Source of the DNA: Hoyosella sp. YIM 151337
Lineage (GTDB): Bacteria > Actinomycetota > Actinomycetes > Mycobacteriales > Mycobacteriaceae
Assembly (NCBI RefSeq): GCF_026041215.1
Contig: NZ_JAPEIQ010000013.1
Location: 124,001 to 188,000, forward strand
Direction: 5' to 3'
DNA length: 64,000 nt
Shown: in pieces, positions 18,789 through 27,770 of the stretch
How positions within the stretch are numbered: the first letter of the stretch is position 1
Layout of the letters: each line of letters begins with the position of its first letter
Notes under the pieces: generated by a model
What the model was told of the DNA's origin: nothing
What the model saw: only the letters and a program-made list of their open reading frames with translations
Database searches by the model: none
Made by a program: the position numbers and the translations under genes

Positions 18789-19051
18789 CAACTCTCCTCG
18801 GGCAGCCTCGCGCGCTTGGCACCGCATCGTGGGACACGGGGCGCAGGAGTGACGTTAGCAGCGGTGACACACAGTGCCGCCACCTCTGAGCGCAGTTTCT
18901 GCGACCATTTAACCGCGCTGTAACCGGCGAGCCGCGCACGCGCCGACCGCCACGGATGCGGCTGCTGTGCGATGATGGGATGAACTGCGTGAAACCGGTG
19001 TGCTTCACGCTCGCCAGCAACCGAACCCAACTCCTCAAAGGGGGGTCGCAC

Positions 19052-19654
19052 GTGACTGGAGTTCTCATTGGACTTCTCGTCGTTATCTTGATCATTGCGG
19101 TGATAGCTGTCATCGCAGTGATCAGCATCTACAACGGACTCGTCACCCGCCGCAACGGGTACAAAAATGCATTCGCGCAGATCGACGTGCAGCTCACGCG
19201 GCGCCACGATCTGATTCCCAACCTGGTTGAGACAGCGAAGGCGTACATGAAGCATGAGCAGAGCACGCTCGAGGCCGTGATCAACGCACGCAACTCGGCG
19301 GTGTCCGCGCAGAACTCGGCGCGCCAGAACCCGGGCGATCCGGACTCGATGAACGAACTTGCCGGTGCGGAGAACACGCTGACCCAGTCACTCGGCCGGC
19401 TGTTCGCACTCACCGAGTCATACCCAGATCTCAAGGCGAACCAGAACATGATGCAGCTCTCCGAGGAGCTCACCTCCACCGAAAACCGCGTGGCTTTCGC
19501 GCGGCAGGCGTACAACGATGCAGTGATGGCGTACAACAACAAGCGCGAGGTCTTCCCCTCGAACATCATCGCTGGCATGTTCAATTTCCAGCCGGCAGCG
19601 CTGCTCGAAGCTGAAGGTCCTGATACTCGTCAGGCGCCGCGCATCTCGTTCTGA
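19052..19654 (+). CDS. lemA: LemA family membrane-anchored protein
   Basis: 200 residues from GTG 19052, preceded by AAAGGGGGG. One N-terminal TM helix (about 2-25) is followed by a long helical LemA domain: YNGLVTRRNGYKNAFAQIDV, then RRHDLIPNLVETAKAYMKHE and the C-terminal FPSNIIAGMFNF. LemA proteins are extracytoplasmic helical bundles often paired with an M48 protease, as here, where the next gene starts 3 nt downstream. The function of the pair is not well defined; envelope quality control is the usual suggestion. Confidence 0.9.
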   Translation: MTGVLIGLLVVILIIAVIAVIAVISIYNGLVTRRNGYKNAFAQIDVQLTRRHDLIPNLVETAKAYMKHEQSTLEAVINARNSAVSAQNSARQNPGDPDSMNELAGAENTLTQSLGRLFALTESYPDLKANQNMMQLSEELTSTENRVAFARQAYNDAVMAYNNKREVFPSNIIAGMFNFQPAALLEAEGPDTRQAPRISF

Positions 19655-19657
19655 CGC

Positions 19658-21607
19658 ATGAATTTCTTCGAGCGCCAAAACGAGGTACGGCGAGCGTCAG
19701 CGCGGCTCGTCGTGCTGTTCATCGTCGCAGTCCTCGCGATCGTCACGCTCGCCAATTTGCTTGTTGTGGTGGCGTCGGTGTCCGGAGGCTCCGAACCCGG
19801 CGAGGTTGCCATGTTTGCGGTCCTCGTCACGATTGGCACGCTGATCTTCATCGGCGGTGTCTCGCTGGTGCGCACCGCTTCGCTGCGCAGCGGGGGCGGC
19901 AGCAAAGTCGCACGAGCACTGGGCGCGATGCCCGTTCCCCACGACACGACGGACCCCCATCTGCGCCGCTATCGCAACGTCGTTGAAGAGATTGCGATCG
20001 CATCGGGCACGCCTGTGCCCGAGCTTTTCGTGATGAACGGCGAACGGGGCATCAACGCTTTCGCAGCCGGTTACACCCCGGCGGACGCTGCCGTCGCGGT
20101 GACACAGGGCGCGCTCGAGCGTCTCAACCGCGATGAACTCCAGGGCGTGATCGCGCACGAATTCAGCCATATCGTCAATGGCGATATGCGACTCAACATC
20201 CGCCTCATCGGTGTCCTCGCCGGGCTCACCGCCCTGTCCGTCATCGGCCGGATTCTCGTGTACTCCGGCGGTGGTCGGCAGCGCGGTAGCAGCAACAACT
20301 CGGGCGCCCCGATCGCGCTAATCGGCATGGTAGCGCTCCTGGCTGGCTTCATCGGTGTTTTCTTCGGCCGGCTCATCAAAGCGGCGGTCTCACGCCAGCG
20401 CGAGTACCTTGCTGACGCATCCGCAGTCCAGTTCACGCGCCAAACGTCGGGGCTCGCGGGTGCACTGAAGAAAATCGGCGGGCTCGATGACGGCTCGAAG
20501 CTGCGCAACGCGAAGACTGAGGACGTCAGCCACATGCTTTTCGGTGAAGGCATGAATTTCTCGTCCCTGTATGCGACACACCCGCCGCTGATCAAGCGCA
20601 TCCAGACGCTTGAGCCTGATTTCCAGCCGGAGAATCTCGCGGAACTGCGCAAGCAGTGGCGTTCACAGCCACCTTCCGGCCTGCGCGAAGACGCCCAGCT
20701 CGGACTGGTCGCCGAACACGATATGCCCGCGGGGGGAGCGCAACAGTCCACGACTCGGGCCACACCGGCGCCGACGCGTGCCAATGCTCCGATTTCAATT
20801 GACCCAGCCGCGGTGGTAGCGGGTATCGGAGACCCGAACGCCACGTCGTACACCCATGGCGAGCGCATCCGTGGTGAGATACCTGCCGTCTTCGCCGACC
20901 GTGCACACGACGCCAGCGCGGTTGTGCCCCTGATCTACGGGTTGCTCCTGTCAGCAGATCACGACGTCCGCACCCAGCAGCATGCGATCCTGGTGGGTAA
21001 GTACGGAAGAGAGCTTGCCGACGCCGCTTGGCAGGCTGGCGGCGAACTCCAGCACCTCGATCCCCACCTGCGGCTTCCGCTTGTCGAGATCGCGTTTCCG
21101 GCCTTGCGAAACCGTGAGCCCGACCAGATCCGCGAGATCATGGCGACGCTCAGTGACCTCATCGCCGCGGACGGCCGTGTCAGCGTGTTCGAGTACTGCC
21201 TTGGCACACTGGTTTTCTCCGGATTGCATGAGGTGCTCACCCACAAGCCGCGCTGGTCGGGCAGCGGCCAGCGGCTCCACAGCAGCCGGGCTGCTGTCAC
21301 ACCACTTCTAGCGGTGCTCGCGAGAGTCGGCAACGATGAGCCCCGTGCTGCTGAAAAGGCTTTTCGCGCAGGCATGAACGTGGTGTATCCAGGGGACGAC
21401 GTTAGGTTCGAGCTCCCGCAAGAGGGGATACTGGCGCTCGAACACGTGTGGCCGGCGGTCGACGGCCTCAACGGACAGGACAAGGCGAAGCTGATCGAGG
21501 CACTCGTCACGACAGTCATGGACAACGGACGCGTCACCTTGGAGGAGGCGGAGCTTCTCCGCACTGTGTGCGCCGTCTTGCATTGCCCCATGCCGCCGCT
21601 AGCGTAA
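19658..21607 (+). CDS. M48 family zinc metalloprotease (HtpX-like) with long C-terminal extension
   Basis: 649 residues. Two N-terminal TM helices (about 17-42 and 50-71) precede the peptidase domain; the zinc motif HEFSH is at 167-171 and a third ligand Glu is expected in SRQREYLADASA. Two further hydrophobic helices lie between about 182 and 235. Beyond about residue 340 is a 300-residue, mostly soluble extension with an Ala/Thr/Pro-rich linker and a helical domain absent from HtpX. The ATG follows the lemA stop by 3 nt with no strong RBS, so coupling to lemA is likely. It probably degrades membrane or surface proteins. Confidence 0.87.
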   Translation: MNFFERQNEVRRASARLVVLFIVAVLAIVTLANLLVVVASVSGGSEPGEVAMFAVLVTIGTLIFIGGVSLVRTASLRSGGGSKVARALGAMPVPHDTTDPHLRRYRNVVEEIAIASGTPVPELFVMNGERGINAFAAGYTPADAAVAVTQGALERLNRDELQGVIAHEFSHIVNGDMRLNIRLIGVLAGLTALSVIGRILVYSGGGRQRGSSNNSGAPIALIGMVALLAGFIGVFFGRLIKAAVSRQREYLADASAVQFTRQTSGLAGALKKIGGLDDGSKLRNAKTEDVSHMLFGEGMNFSSLYATHPPLIKRIQTLEPDFQPENLAELRKQWRSQPPSGLREDAQLGLVAEHDMPAGGAQQSTTRATPAPTRANAPISIDPAAVVAGIGDPNATSYTHGERIRGEIPAVFADRAHDASAVVPLIYGLLLSADHDVRTQQHAILVGKYGRELADAAWQAGGELQHLDPHLRLPLVEIAFPALRNREPDQIREIMATLSDLIAADGRVSVFEYCLGTLVFSGLHEVLTHKPRWSGSGQRLHSSRAAVTPLLAVLARVGNDEPRAAEKAFRAGMNVVYPGDDVRFELPQEGILALEHVWPAVDGLNGQDKAKLIEALVTTVMDNGRVTLEEAELLRTVCAVLHCPMPPLA

Positions 21608-21695
21608 GGCTTCGCAGACCGAAGCTCCGCGTCGTTGTGGCACAATGCGCACGGGCACAGCGCAGTTCGCCCTCAGCTGAAGTGGAGGCAGCAGC

Positions 21696-24275
21696 GTGTC
21701 AGGTAGCGAAAACGATGTGTGGGACGGGCGTATCGAACCGTTGCTGGCGCTGCAGCATCTCCTTGCCCCTATCCAGCACTCCGGAGCTGAACTTGGTGGC
21801 GGGCCGCCTGCGGGGTATGTGCACGACGCCACGTATGACATTCCGGTGCCACGCCAGTTCACCGACTTCAGCAACAGCCGGACGGAGTGGAACGAGCTGC
21901 TTGGTCTCAGTCGGCGTGAGGTTGCAGCAGCACAGCGCGAACAGCCGGAAGACGACGCCATGGGCCGCCACTACGAGGCGTACTGCCGCGCCAGTGCTGA
22001 CGTCACAATGAAAGGCGGCACCACCTCTGGCATCGTCTACCCACTCGCGGTGTGTGAAATAGCGCGTTCCTTTAAGCTGCGCAACGTTGGCGGAACGTCC
22101 GCTGGTGCGCTGGCGGCCGCCGCGGCGGCCGCCGCCGAGCTTGGGCGAACACGAGCCACCGCCGGTGTGCCCCTCGATCCGCCGCCCCCAGGGGCACCTC
22201 AGCCCGGCTTCGCGGGCCTCGCAAGCATCCCGCAGTGGCTCGCTCAACTCGAACCGGGCGCTGCCAGTGACGAAGAGCACCGGCTAGCGAGCCTTTTTGC
22301 GCCTGAAGATGGTCCTGAAGACACGGATGCGACGATCGCGACCGATAAGCGGTGGTTCCGGGTCGTTGCTTTCTGGGCGAATCGGGGTGAGCGACTCAGC
22401 AAGCTCCCCGGTGTCCTGAGATCTCTCGGCGTCGGCCCGATCTGGCTTACCTTCGCCCTTCTCGTCGTCATCCTCGCAACGATTACGCTTGACCGCGCGG
22501 GGGTCCCGGCCGGACTTCTGCGGCCATGGTGGGCGCTTCTGCTGAGCATCGCTGGCGGAGCAGCCGCGACCCTGCTGCTGGCGGCAGGCGGAGGTTCCGC
22601 GATCGCCGGTATGGTGCACTGGCGCACCAACCGAAGACGCATCGCCCGTGCTCGGGCGTGGTCCGGGCTTGACGAGGCCTACTGGGAACTGCGCCGAGCG
22701 GGGCTAACGCCCTCACCGTTCCCGCGGCGCGCGATCCGGAATGGTCTGCTCGCGGCGTTTGGCGGCACAGTTATTTTCAGTGTCCTCGCCACTGTTGTCA
22801 GTGCGGTACCCGGCACGAGCTTGCTCGTGACGCTGGCTGTCGTTGGAGCAGCGATTATGCTGTGTACCTTGGTGTTTGCCGTCCAGGTCGCGGAGGCATC
22901 CGTCCGCCTGTTCCGCGGGTTCCGCACCGATCACCATTTTGGGCTGCTTACCGGGAAGCACTTGGTAAAATGGGTCGACCTCCAGTTACGCGGCCTTTCC
23001 GGGCAGAACCGCACGGTAACGTTCGGCGATTTGTGGAGTGGTGCCCGACCACACAGCACCGATTTGCTGCATGCGCTCAGCCGCGACGAGTTCCTGCGAT
23101 CGGTGAATCTGAAACTGATGGTCACCGACCTTTCGCAGCAGCGGCCCTTCCGGTTTCCACTGCCAGAGCACAGTGAGCTTGCGGAGTCGATCGGAAGCAA
23201 GCTGTACGCGAGCCCAGCGGACCTGCGCCCGATCTTCGGTGATGACCTCACCGAACTCATCGCGCCCCCGAACGAGCAGGGCGGTCTCTATTACACGTGG
23301 AACGACGAATCTGGCTCTTACACGGCCGTGGAGCTGCGGCCCATTGCCGAACCATGGGATTTGCCAGTGGTGTTCGCCGTCCGGGCAAGCATGTCGCTGC
23401 CGTTTCTCTTCCGCGCTGTTCGCGTGTATCGGGTGCGGCCACCGACGATCGTCCGCGACAACTACGGCGACCCGATTCCCGCGGACACTGCGCCGTTCAC
23501 CTCCCCGACTCCGCCAGCCGGTGCCGCAGCGCCTGGGCAGCCGTGGCTGCTCGCAGAAGAACTATGGCTTTCTGATGGCGGCGTGACATCGAACTTTCCG
23601 GTTCACCTTTTCGATCGCCAACTGCCCGAGTGGCCCACCTTCGGCCTGAACCTGGGTGCACACCCGCTCGGTTACGAGCATCAAGACGTCTGGCTGCCTG
23701 AAGATTGGCAGGCACACGTCCCGCGCTGGACTCGCGTCCGTGGCTCCGCCGGAGCATTCGCAACCGCCATCATCGATACGGCTCGCGAATGGCGCGACGT
23801 AATGCAAACGCACATGCCGAGCACACGCGGCCGCGTCGCGTGGGTGTGGCTGAAGCCCAGCGAAGGCGGCACGAACCTGTTCATGCGGCGGGAGCGGGTG
23901 GCCGCGTTGTGTGTGCGTGGAGCGCTAGCGGGAATGCGGCTGCGCACCCGATTCGAAGACAGTAGTGACCGCTGGCACCGCCACCGCTGGTTACGAATGC
24001 GCGCCACTCTGCACGCGCTCGATCAGGTGCGCGATGACGTCGCGATCGCACTGCCGCACTACCGCGACCTCCTGAATCCAGCGAGCGCCGCGCGGGCGGC
24101 ACGCATCTCGGGAGCTGATCCCGCGCCACCGGATTTCCTCCCGGCCGATCAGGCGTTCTGGCCAGCTGCCACCGTGATGCTTGAGCGACTCGCGGCGGAG
24201 GACCTCGATACAGCGGACTTTCAGAACGGGACACCGAAACCGGCACCGGAGCTCCGGCACGTGCCGCGGGTGTAG
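21696..24275 (+). CDS. Patatin-like phospholipase with an internal membrane segment
   Basis: 859 residues, GTG start at 21696 after GTGGAGG. The patatin catalytic dyad is visible: oxyanion loop KGGTTSG (106-112), nucleophile Ser135 in GTSAG (133-137), and Asp627 in DGG (627-629). Unlike ordinary patatins, residues 247-400 hold about four hydrophobic helices between nucleophile and Asp, so the enzyme is membrane-embedded. A C-terminal helical region follows. It is probably a lipid acyl hydrolase; the substrate is unknown. It lies 88 bp after the lemA/M48 pair on the same strand. Confidence 0.83.
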   Translation: MSGSENDVWDGRIEPLLALQHLLAPIQHSGAELGGGPPAGYVHDATYDIPVPRQFTDFSNSRTEWNELLGLSRREVAAAQREQPEDDAMGRHYEAYCRASADVTMKGGTTSGIVYPLAVCEIARSFKLRNVGGTSAGALAAAAAAAAELGRTRATAGVPLDPPPPGAPQPGFAGLASIPQWLAQLEPGAASDEEHRLASLFAPEDGPEDTDATIATDKRWFRVVAFWANRGERLSKLPGVLRSLGVGPIWLTFALLVVILATITLDRAGVPAGLLRPWWALLLSIAGGAAATLLLAAGGGSAIAGMVHWRTNRRRIARARAWSGLDEAYWELRRAGLTPSPFPRRAIRNGLLAAFGGTVIFSVLATVVSAVPGTSLLVTLAVVGAAIMLCTLVFAVQVAEASVRLFRGFRTDHHFGLLTGKHLVKWVDLQLRGLSGQNRTVTFGDLWSGARPHSTDLLHALSRDEFLRSVNLKLMVTDLSQQRPFRFPLPEHSELAESIGSKLYASPADLRPIFGDDLTELIAPPNEQGGLYYTWNDESGSYTAVELRPIAEPWDLPVVFAVRASMSLPFLFRAVRVYRVRPPTIVRDNYGDPIPADTAPFTSPTPPAGAAAPGQPWLLAEELWLSDGGVTSNFPVHLFDRQLPEWPTFGLNLGAHPLGYEHQDVWLPEDWQAHVPRWTRVRGSAGAFATAIIDTAREWRDVMQTHMPSTRGRVAWVWLKPSEGGTNLFMRRERVAALCVRGALAGMRLRTRFEDSSDRWHRHRWLRMRATLHALDQVRDDVAIALPHYRDLLNPASAARAARISGADPAPPDFLPADQAFWPAATVMLERLAAEDLDTADFQNGTPKPAPELRHVPRV

Positions 24276-24319
24276 GCTCAGTCCACCGCAGCAACAGTTC
24301 CTCGGCCATAAGGGGACCT

Positions 24320-25189
24320 ATGACTGGCACCGCGTTCGCTGATTTACCGCATCAATCAGTGTCCGTGCCCGGCGGCCACATCCAGTATCGCCGCACGTCG
24401 CCGCGCAGTGCGGAAGGCAGCTCACCACCCCTGCTATTTCTGCACGGAGTCTTCGTCAACGGGAACGTGTGGCGTGGCGTGGTCGACAGGCTTGCAGACA
24501 CCTTCGATTGTGTCGTGCCGGATCTGCCGTTCGGGTCACACGAAGTACCGATGGACGCCACTGCCGATCTGACTCCACTTGGCGTCGCGGATGTGATCTC
24601 CAACCTGATCCAAGCGCTCGATCTCGCACCAGTCCGCCTCGTGGCGAACGACAGCGGCGGTGCGTTCGCGCAGATCCTCACAGCTCAGCAGCCTGATCTG
24701 ATTGACTCCCTGGTGCTCACCAACTGCGACTGCTACGGCAACTTCTTCCCGCTGATCTTCCGCTACCTGACTCCCCTCTCACGGGTGCGCGGTGGACTCT
24801 TTCCGGTTGCGCACGCGTTGCGGTTCAGGGCGGTACGCCGATCTCCGCTCGCCTACGGGTGGTCGACAGCCCGGCCCCTTCCCCGAGATGTGGAGCGTGC
24901 TTACGTCGCGCCGCTGCGTCATTCAGACATTCGGCGCGATATCGCCAAAGTGATGAGAGATGTGCACCCGCGTTACACGCGTGCGGCGATCGTTACGCTG
25001 CGCAGCTTCGAGCGGCCTGTGCTGATTGTCTGGGGGGACGCGGACAAGTACTTCCCTATTCGGCTAGGGCGGCAACTCGCGAGCGATATCCCCAACGCGA
25101 GGTTCGTGGCGATACCGGGCGCACGCGCTTTCTTACCCGAAGACGCCCCGCACGAGCTGGCGGACGCGATTCGCGAGTTCTACGCGTAA
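24320..25189 (+). CDS. Alpha/beta hydrolase lacking the usual catalytic histidine
   Basis: 289 residues, alpha/beta hydrolase fold. LLFLHGVFVNGNVWRGV is the oxyanion region, VANDSGGAFAQ the nucleophile elbow (Asp by position, as in HDWGG of dehalogenases), and VWGDADKYFP contains the acid. The C-terminal His normally seen in G-x-x-H-F is not there: the segment reads IPGARAFLPEDAP. Either the His lies elsewhere or the protein has lost hydrolase activity. It starts 44 bp after the patatin gene. Confidence 0.8.
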   Translation: MTGTAFADLPHQSVSVPGGHIQYRRTSPRSAEGSSPPLLFLHGVFVNGNVWRGVVDRLADTFDCVVPDLPFGSHEVPMDATADLTPLGVADVISNLIQALDLAPVRLVANDSGGAFAQILTAQQPDLIDSLVLTNCDCYGNFFPLIFRYLTPLSRVRGGLFPVAHALRFRAVRRSPLAYGWSTARPLPRDVERAYVAPLRHSDIRRDIAKVMRDVHPRYTRAAIVTLRSFERPVLIVWGDADKYFPIRLGRQLASDIPNARFVAIPGARAFLPEDAPHELADAIREFYA

Positions 25190-25261
25190 CCGCTGTCTAC
25201 ACCGGTGCGGCCGCTCGCAGGTACAGTCGGGACGACGACGCAGTCAACGAGGAAGGCGCAG

Positions 25262-25711
25262 ATGAAGGGCGACACGGTTTCGGTTCAGAGGTTGATCCCG
25301 GCTCCCCCGGAAGAAATCTTCGCACTGTTGGCTGACGCCGCGAAGCATCGGGAGTTCGATGGTTCCGGCACGGTGGTAGGCACGCGCGGGGATTCGCGAC
25401 CGCTCACGCTGGGAACGAAGTTCGGGATGTCGATGAAGATGGGCCTTCCCTACTCGATGGCGAACGTAGTGATCGAGTTCGAAGAGAACCGTCGGATCGC
25501 GTGGAAGACCACCGGCTTCGGCGGTCTGCTCGGCGGGCGGATCTGGCGTTACGAACTCGAACCCGCTGACGGCGGAACGACGGTTACCGAGACGTGGGAC
25601 CTGTCGGAGGACAAGCAAAGGTTCTTTCTGAAAAGAAGCAAGTTCCCCGAGACCACCCGGTCGAACATGGCGAAGACGCTGAAACGTATCGAGGCCGCTG
25701 TCGCAGACTAA
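25262..25711 (+). CDS. SRPBCC family (START-like) protein
   Basis: 149 residues from ATG 25262, preceded by GAGGAAGG; an upstream in-frame ATG gives an unlikely N-terminus. The fold signature runs from VQRLIPAPPEEIFALLADAA to the C-terminal amphipathic helix after TTVTETWDLSEDK. Members bind hydrophobic ligands or act as polyketide cyclases; nothing here identifies the ligand. A palindromic repeat begins 20 bp after its stop. Confidence 0.82.
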   Translation: MKGDTVSVQRLIPAPPEEIFALLADAAKHREFDGSGTVVGTRGDSRPLTLGTKFGMSMKMGLPYSMANVVIEFEENRRIAWKTTGFGGLLGGRIWRYELEPADGGTTVTETWDLSEDKQRFFLKRSKFPETTRSNMAKTLKRIEAAVAD

Positions 25712-25731
25712 CGGTCCGCCCTACCTCCCCA

Positions 25732-25800
25732 AATCCAGCACCGCAGGTCAGCAAGAACCCCCGATTTTGGGGAGTTTTAGTTGACACGCGTTGCTGAATT
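25732..25800. repeat. Palindromic repeat element, copy A
   Basis: A 69-bp imperfect palindrome. The left arm begins AATCCAGCACCGCAGGTCA (25732-25750) and reaches AACCCCC; the right arm GGGGAGTTTTAGTTGACA continues to ...GCTGAATT (25800). The outer 19 bases of the two arms agree at about 15 positions. It is related base by base to copy B at 28481-28546, including the flanking TTCGGG-AGGAGG. The right arm overlaps the last codons of the LuxR-type gene on the minus strand. It may also serve as a terminator for the two convergent genes. Confidence 0.6.
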
Positions 25801-27093
25801 CGGGAAGGAGGTGACGGGTGCGAAGCCGGCGTGCCGGGCCATCGCTGCCGCTTCGCCCCTCGAGCCAACACCGAGTTTGTCAAGGATATTCGCCACGTGG
25901 TACTTGACCGTGTGTTCGCTGATGTGGAGTTCCTGCGCGATTCGGCGGTTACGGTGTCCGAGGGTCAACTGGTGCAGAACGTCGATCTCACGCGGGTTCA
26001 AGACCTCCAGAGGATGACCCGCGGGTACTCCAGCCGTGCGGAGCGGGATGGTAGCGGTCAGCGTCGTTCCCCACCCCGGCACCGAGTCAACCTCAAGCGG
26101 TGCGTCGACGGCGGCGAGGCTCATCGCCAGCCGCCTGATGGCAAAATCGTCTGCTGCGAGCGTTCCCGGCCCATCGTCGCGCACCTGCACGTGTAACCTC
26201 GCCCCGGTCACCTCCCAAGCCACCCTGATGCGCGACACAGAAGGCTGCGCCAGCATCGTCATCGCCGCACCGCGCGCAAGCGAGCGAGCAGCGATGGCGA
26301 CACTCGACGGCAGAATGTGGTCCGTATCTTTCGGCGCGGACAAGTCAAGTTCCGCATCGTGGTATCGCATGAGGAGCACGAGCTTATCTGCCATTTGCGC
26401 GAACGCGTCTGAGACAGTTTCGGATTCCGCGCTGCGTGCTTCGTCACCGGAGGTTCGCAACTCGACCAGAGCAGTCGCACCGATATCCGTTGCTACACGC
26501 CGGGCGGTCGAGTCTGCGAGGTGAGCTGAACGCAGTGCCCCCAGCATGGTTGTGAGCGTAGCCGCATGAGCGTCGGTGAGTTCGGCGACAATTCTGGCCC
26601 GATCACTCGACGCGATCCTGGATTGCGCCAGTTTCGCTGGCTCAATCCGCGCGTTGAGGACCACGATCTTCTGCGCGGTGATCTCCCAGAGCAACTGCAA
26701 AAGCCTCGTCGCGGAAGCATCCGGCCGGGCGGTGTCCGGCAGCACGCACGCCAACACGGATCCGGCTGAACCGGCCGGTGCTGACGCAAGCGATAGCGCG
26801 TTCACCTCGTTATCACCCATAGTCACCCTGTCGGCGCGCGACTCACCGATGACCATGGTTCGCGCGAGCTGGGTCATCGCTGTTACGACCGCGGGACCCG
26901 TCGGTACGTCGCCGTACCAGCGCACTGGTTGCGCGACACAGTCACCGCTATAGAGCAACAGTCCCCGCAGCGGCAGAACTCCGCGCGCGACGTCTGCCAG
27001 CGCAGGCAGCGTCTCCGCGAGCGGCGATGAGAGCAGGCGCGCGACTCCAGCCAGCATGGATTCCGCTTGAGGCCGCTGATTTACCTCCGTCAT
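25777..27093 (-). CDS. LuxR-type regulator with a degenerate histidine-kinase core
   Basis: 438 residues. About 1-150 is GAF-like. Residues 163-190 resemble the HisKA_3 dimerisation helix, but the H-box reads ELTD (171-174) with Thr173 where the phosphorylated His should be. An HATPase-like domain follows: DDGPG at 306-310 and PGWGTTLTATIP near 339-350, while the N-box region (265-280) lacks the usual Asn. A LuxR HTH closes the protein (365-420: NPREIDVL, ISEHTVKYHVANIL). The likely role is a one-protein sensor/regulator, perhaps ATP-binding but not autophosphorylating. It is divergent from doxX, its nearest candidate target. Its last codons lie in repeat copy A. Confidence 0.82.
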   Translation of the reverse strand: MTEVNQRPQAESMLAGVARLLSSPLAETLPALADVARGVLPLRGLLLYSGDCVAQPVRWYGDVPTGPAVVTAMTQLARTMVIGESRADRVTMGDNEVNALSLASAPAGSAGSVLACVLPDTARPDASATRLLQLLWEITAQKIVVLNARIEPAKLAQSRIASSDRARIVAELTDAHAATLTTMLGALRSAHLADSTARRVATDIGATALVELRTSGDEARSAESETVSDAFAQMADKLVLLMRYHDAELDLSAPKDTDHILPSSVAIAARSLARGAAMTMLAQPSVSRIRVAWEVTGARLHVQVRDDGPGTLAADDFAIRRLAMSLAAVDAPLEVDSVPGWGTTLTATIPLRTAGVPAGHPLEVLNPREIDVLHQLTLGHRNRRIAQELHISEHTVKYHVANILDKLGVGSRGEAAAMARHAGFAPVTSFPNSATRVN

Positions 27094-27231
27094 TCCGTCA
27101 CTCTAATGCGGCCAGCCCGAGATTTCGCCCCCAAAACCGGCTAGGCGGAACTAGCCCAACGAGTGGCCCACATTCCGGTCCAGCGCAGACAGGCTTGCAT
27201 CAGCAACTCATCTCATCATCATGGAGGGCAC

Positions 27232-27696
27232 ATGGAGCGCGCTCGCGATCGACTCTTACTCGATACTGGAATTCTCGTTGCTCGTTTGGGTCTCGGCCTT
27301 GTTCTGGTGGCGTACGGCTGGCAAAAACTCTTTGATTGGGGCATCCCGATGACGGCAGAGATCATGTCTGCCGGTGGCGTCCCGCTCGCAAATGTCACTG
27401 CCTATATCGCGACCTTTGTGGAACTGATCGCCGGGCTTGCACTCATCCTCGGTGTAGCGGTGACCACAGCGGGGATCGGCGCAGCGGTGCTGATGACCGG
27501 CGCAGTCGTCTTCGTCAACATCGGTTCAGGCATCTACACGGCGGACGGTGGTTTCGCATTTCCGCTGGCGGTCGGGGTTGCCGCGCTCCTCGTGGCTGCC
27601 ACCGGCGCCGGGCGCTTCAGCCTCGACCACGTGATGATTCGGCCTGCGCGCAACCGGCTTGACGCACGGCGAGCAGACCGGCAGCCCGCCGGATAG
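27232..27696 (+). CDS. DoxX family membrane protein
   Basis: 154 residues from ATG 27232 with GGAGGG upstream. Four hydrophobic helices; ARLGLGLVLVAYGWQKLFDW at the N-terminus and the conserved SAGGVPLANVTAYIATFVEL segment identify DoxX. In mycobacteria a DoxX protein works with SodA and SseA at the membrane in oxidative-stress defence, but many family members have no known role. It is divergent from the LuxR-type regulator. Confidence 0.87.
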   Translation: MERARDRLLLDTGILVARLGLGLVLVAYGWQKLFDWGIPMTAEIMSAGGVPLANVTAYIATFVELIAGLALILGVAVTTAGIGAAVLMTGAVVFVNIGSGIYTADGGFAFPLAVGVAALLVAATGAGRFSLDHVMIRPARNRLDARRADRQPAG

Positions 27697-27711
27697 AGGA
27701 AACGAACAAAG

Positions 27712-27752
27712 CAACCCCCGGCAGAGCCGCTTGCGGCGACACCCGGGGGTTG
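27712..27752. terminator. Bidirectional terminator between doxX and the flavodoxin gene
   Basis: CAACCCCCGG (27712-27721) pairs with CCGGGGGTTG (27743-27752). Within the loop GCCGC/GCGGC forms a second stem. It lies between the ends of two convergent genes. Confidence 0.75.
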
Positions 27753-27770
27753 TGGCTGTGCGCGCCGCCG

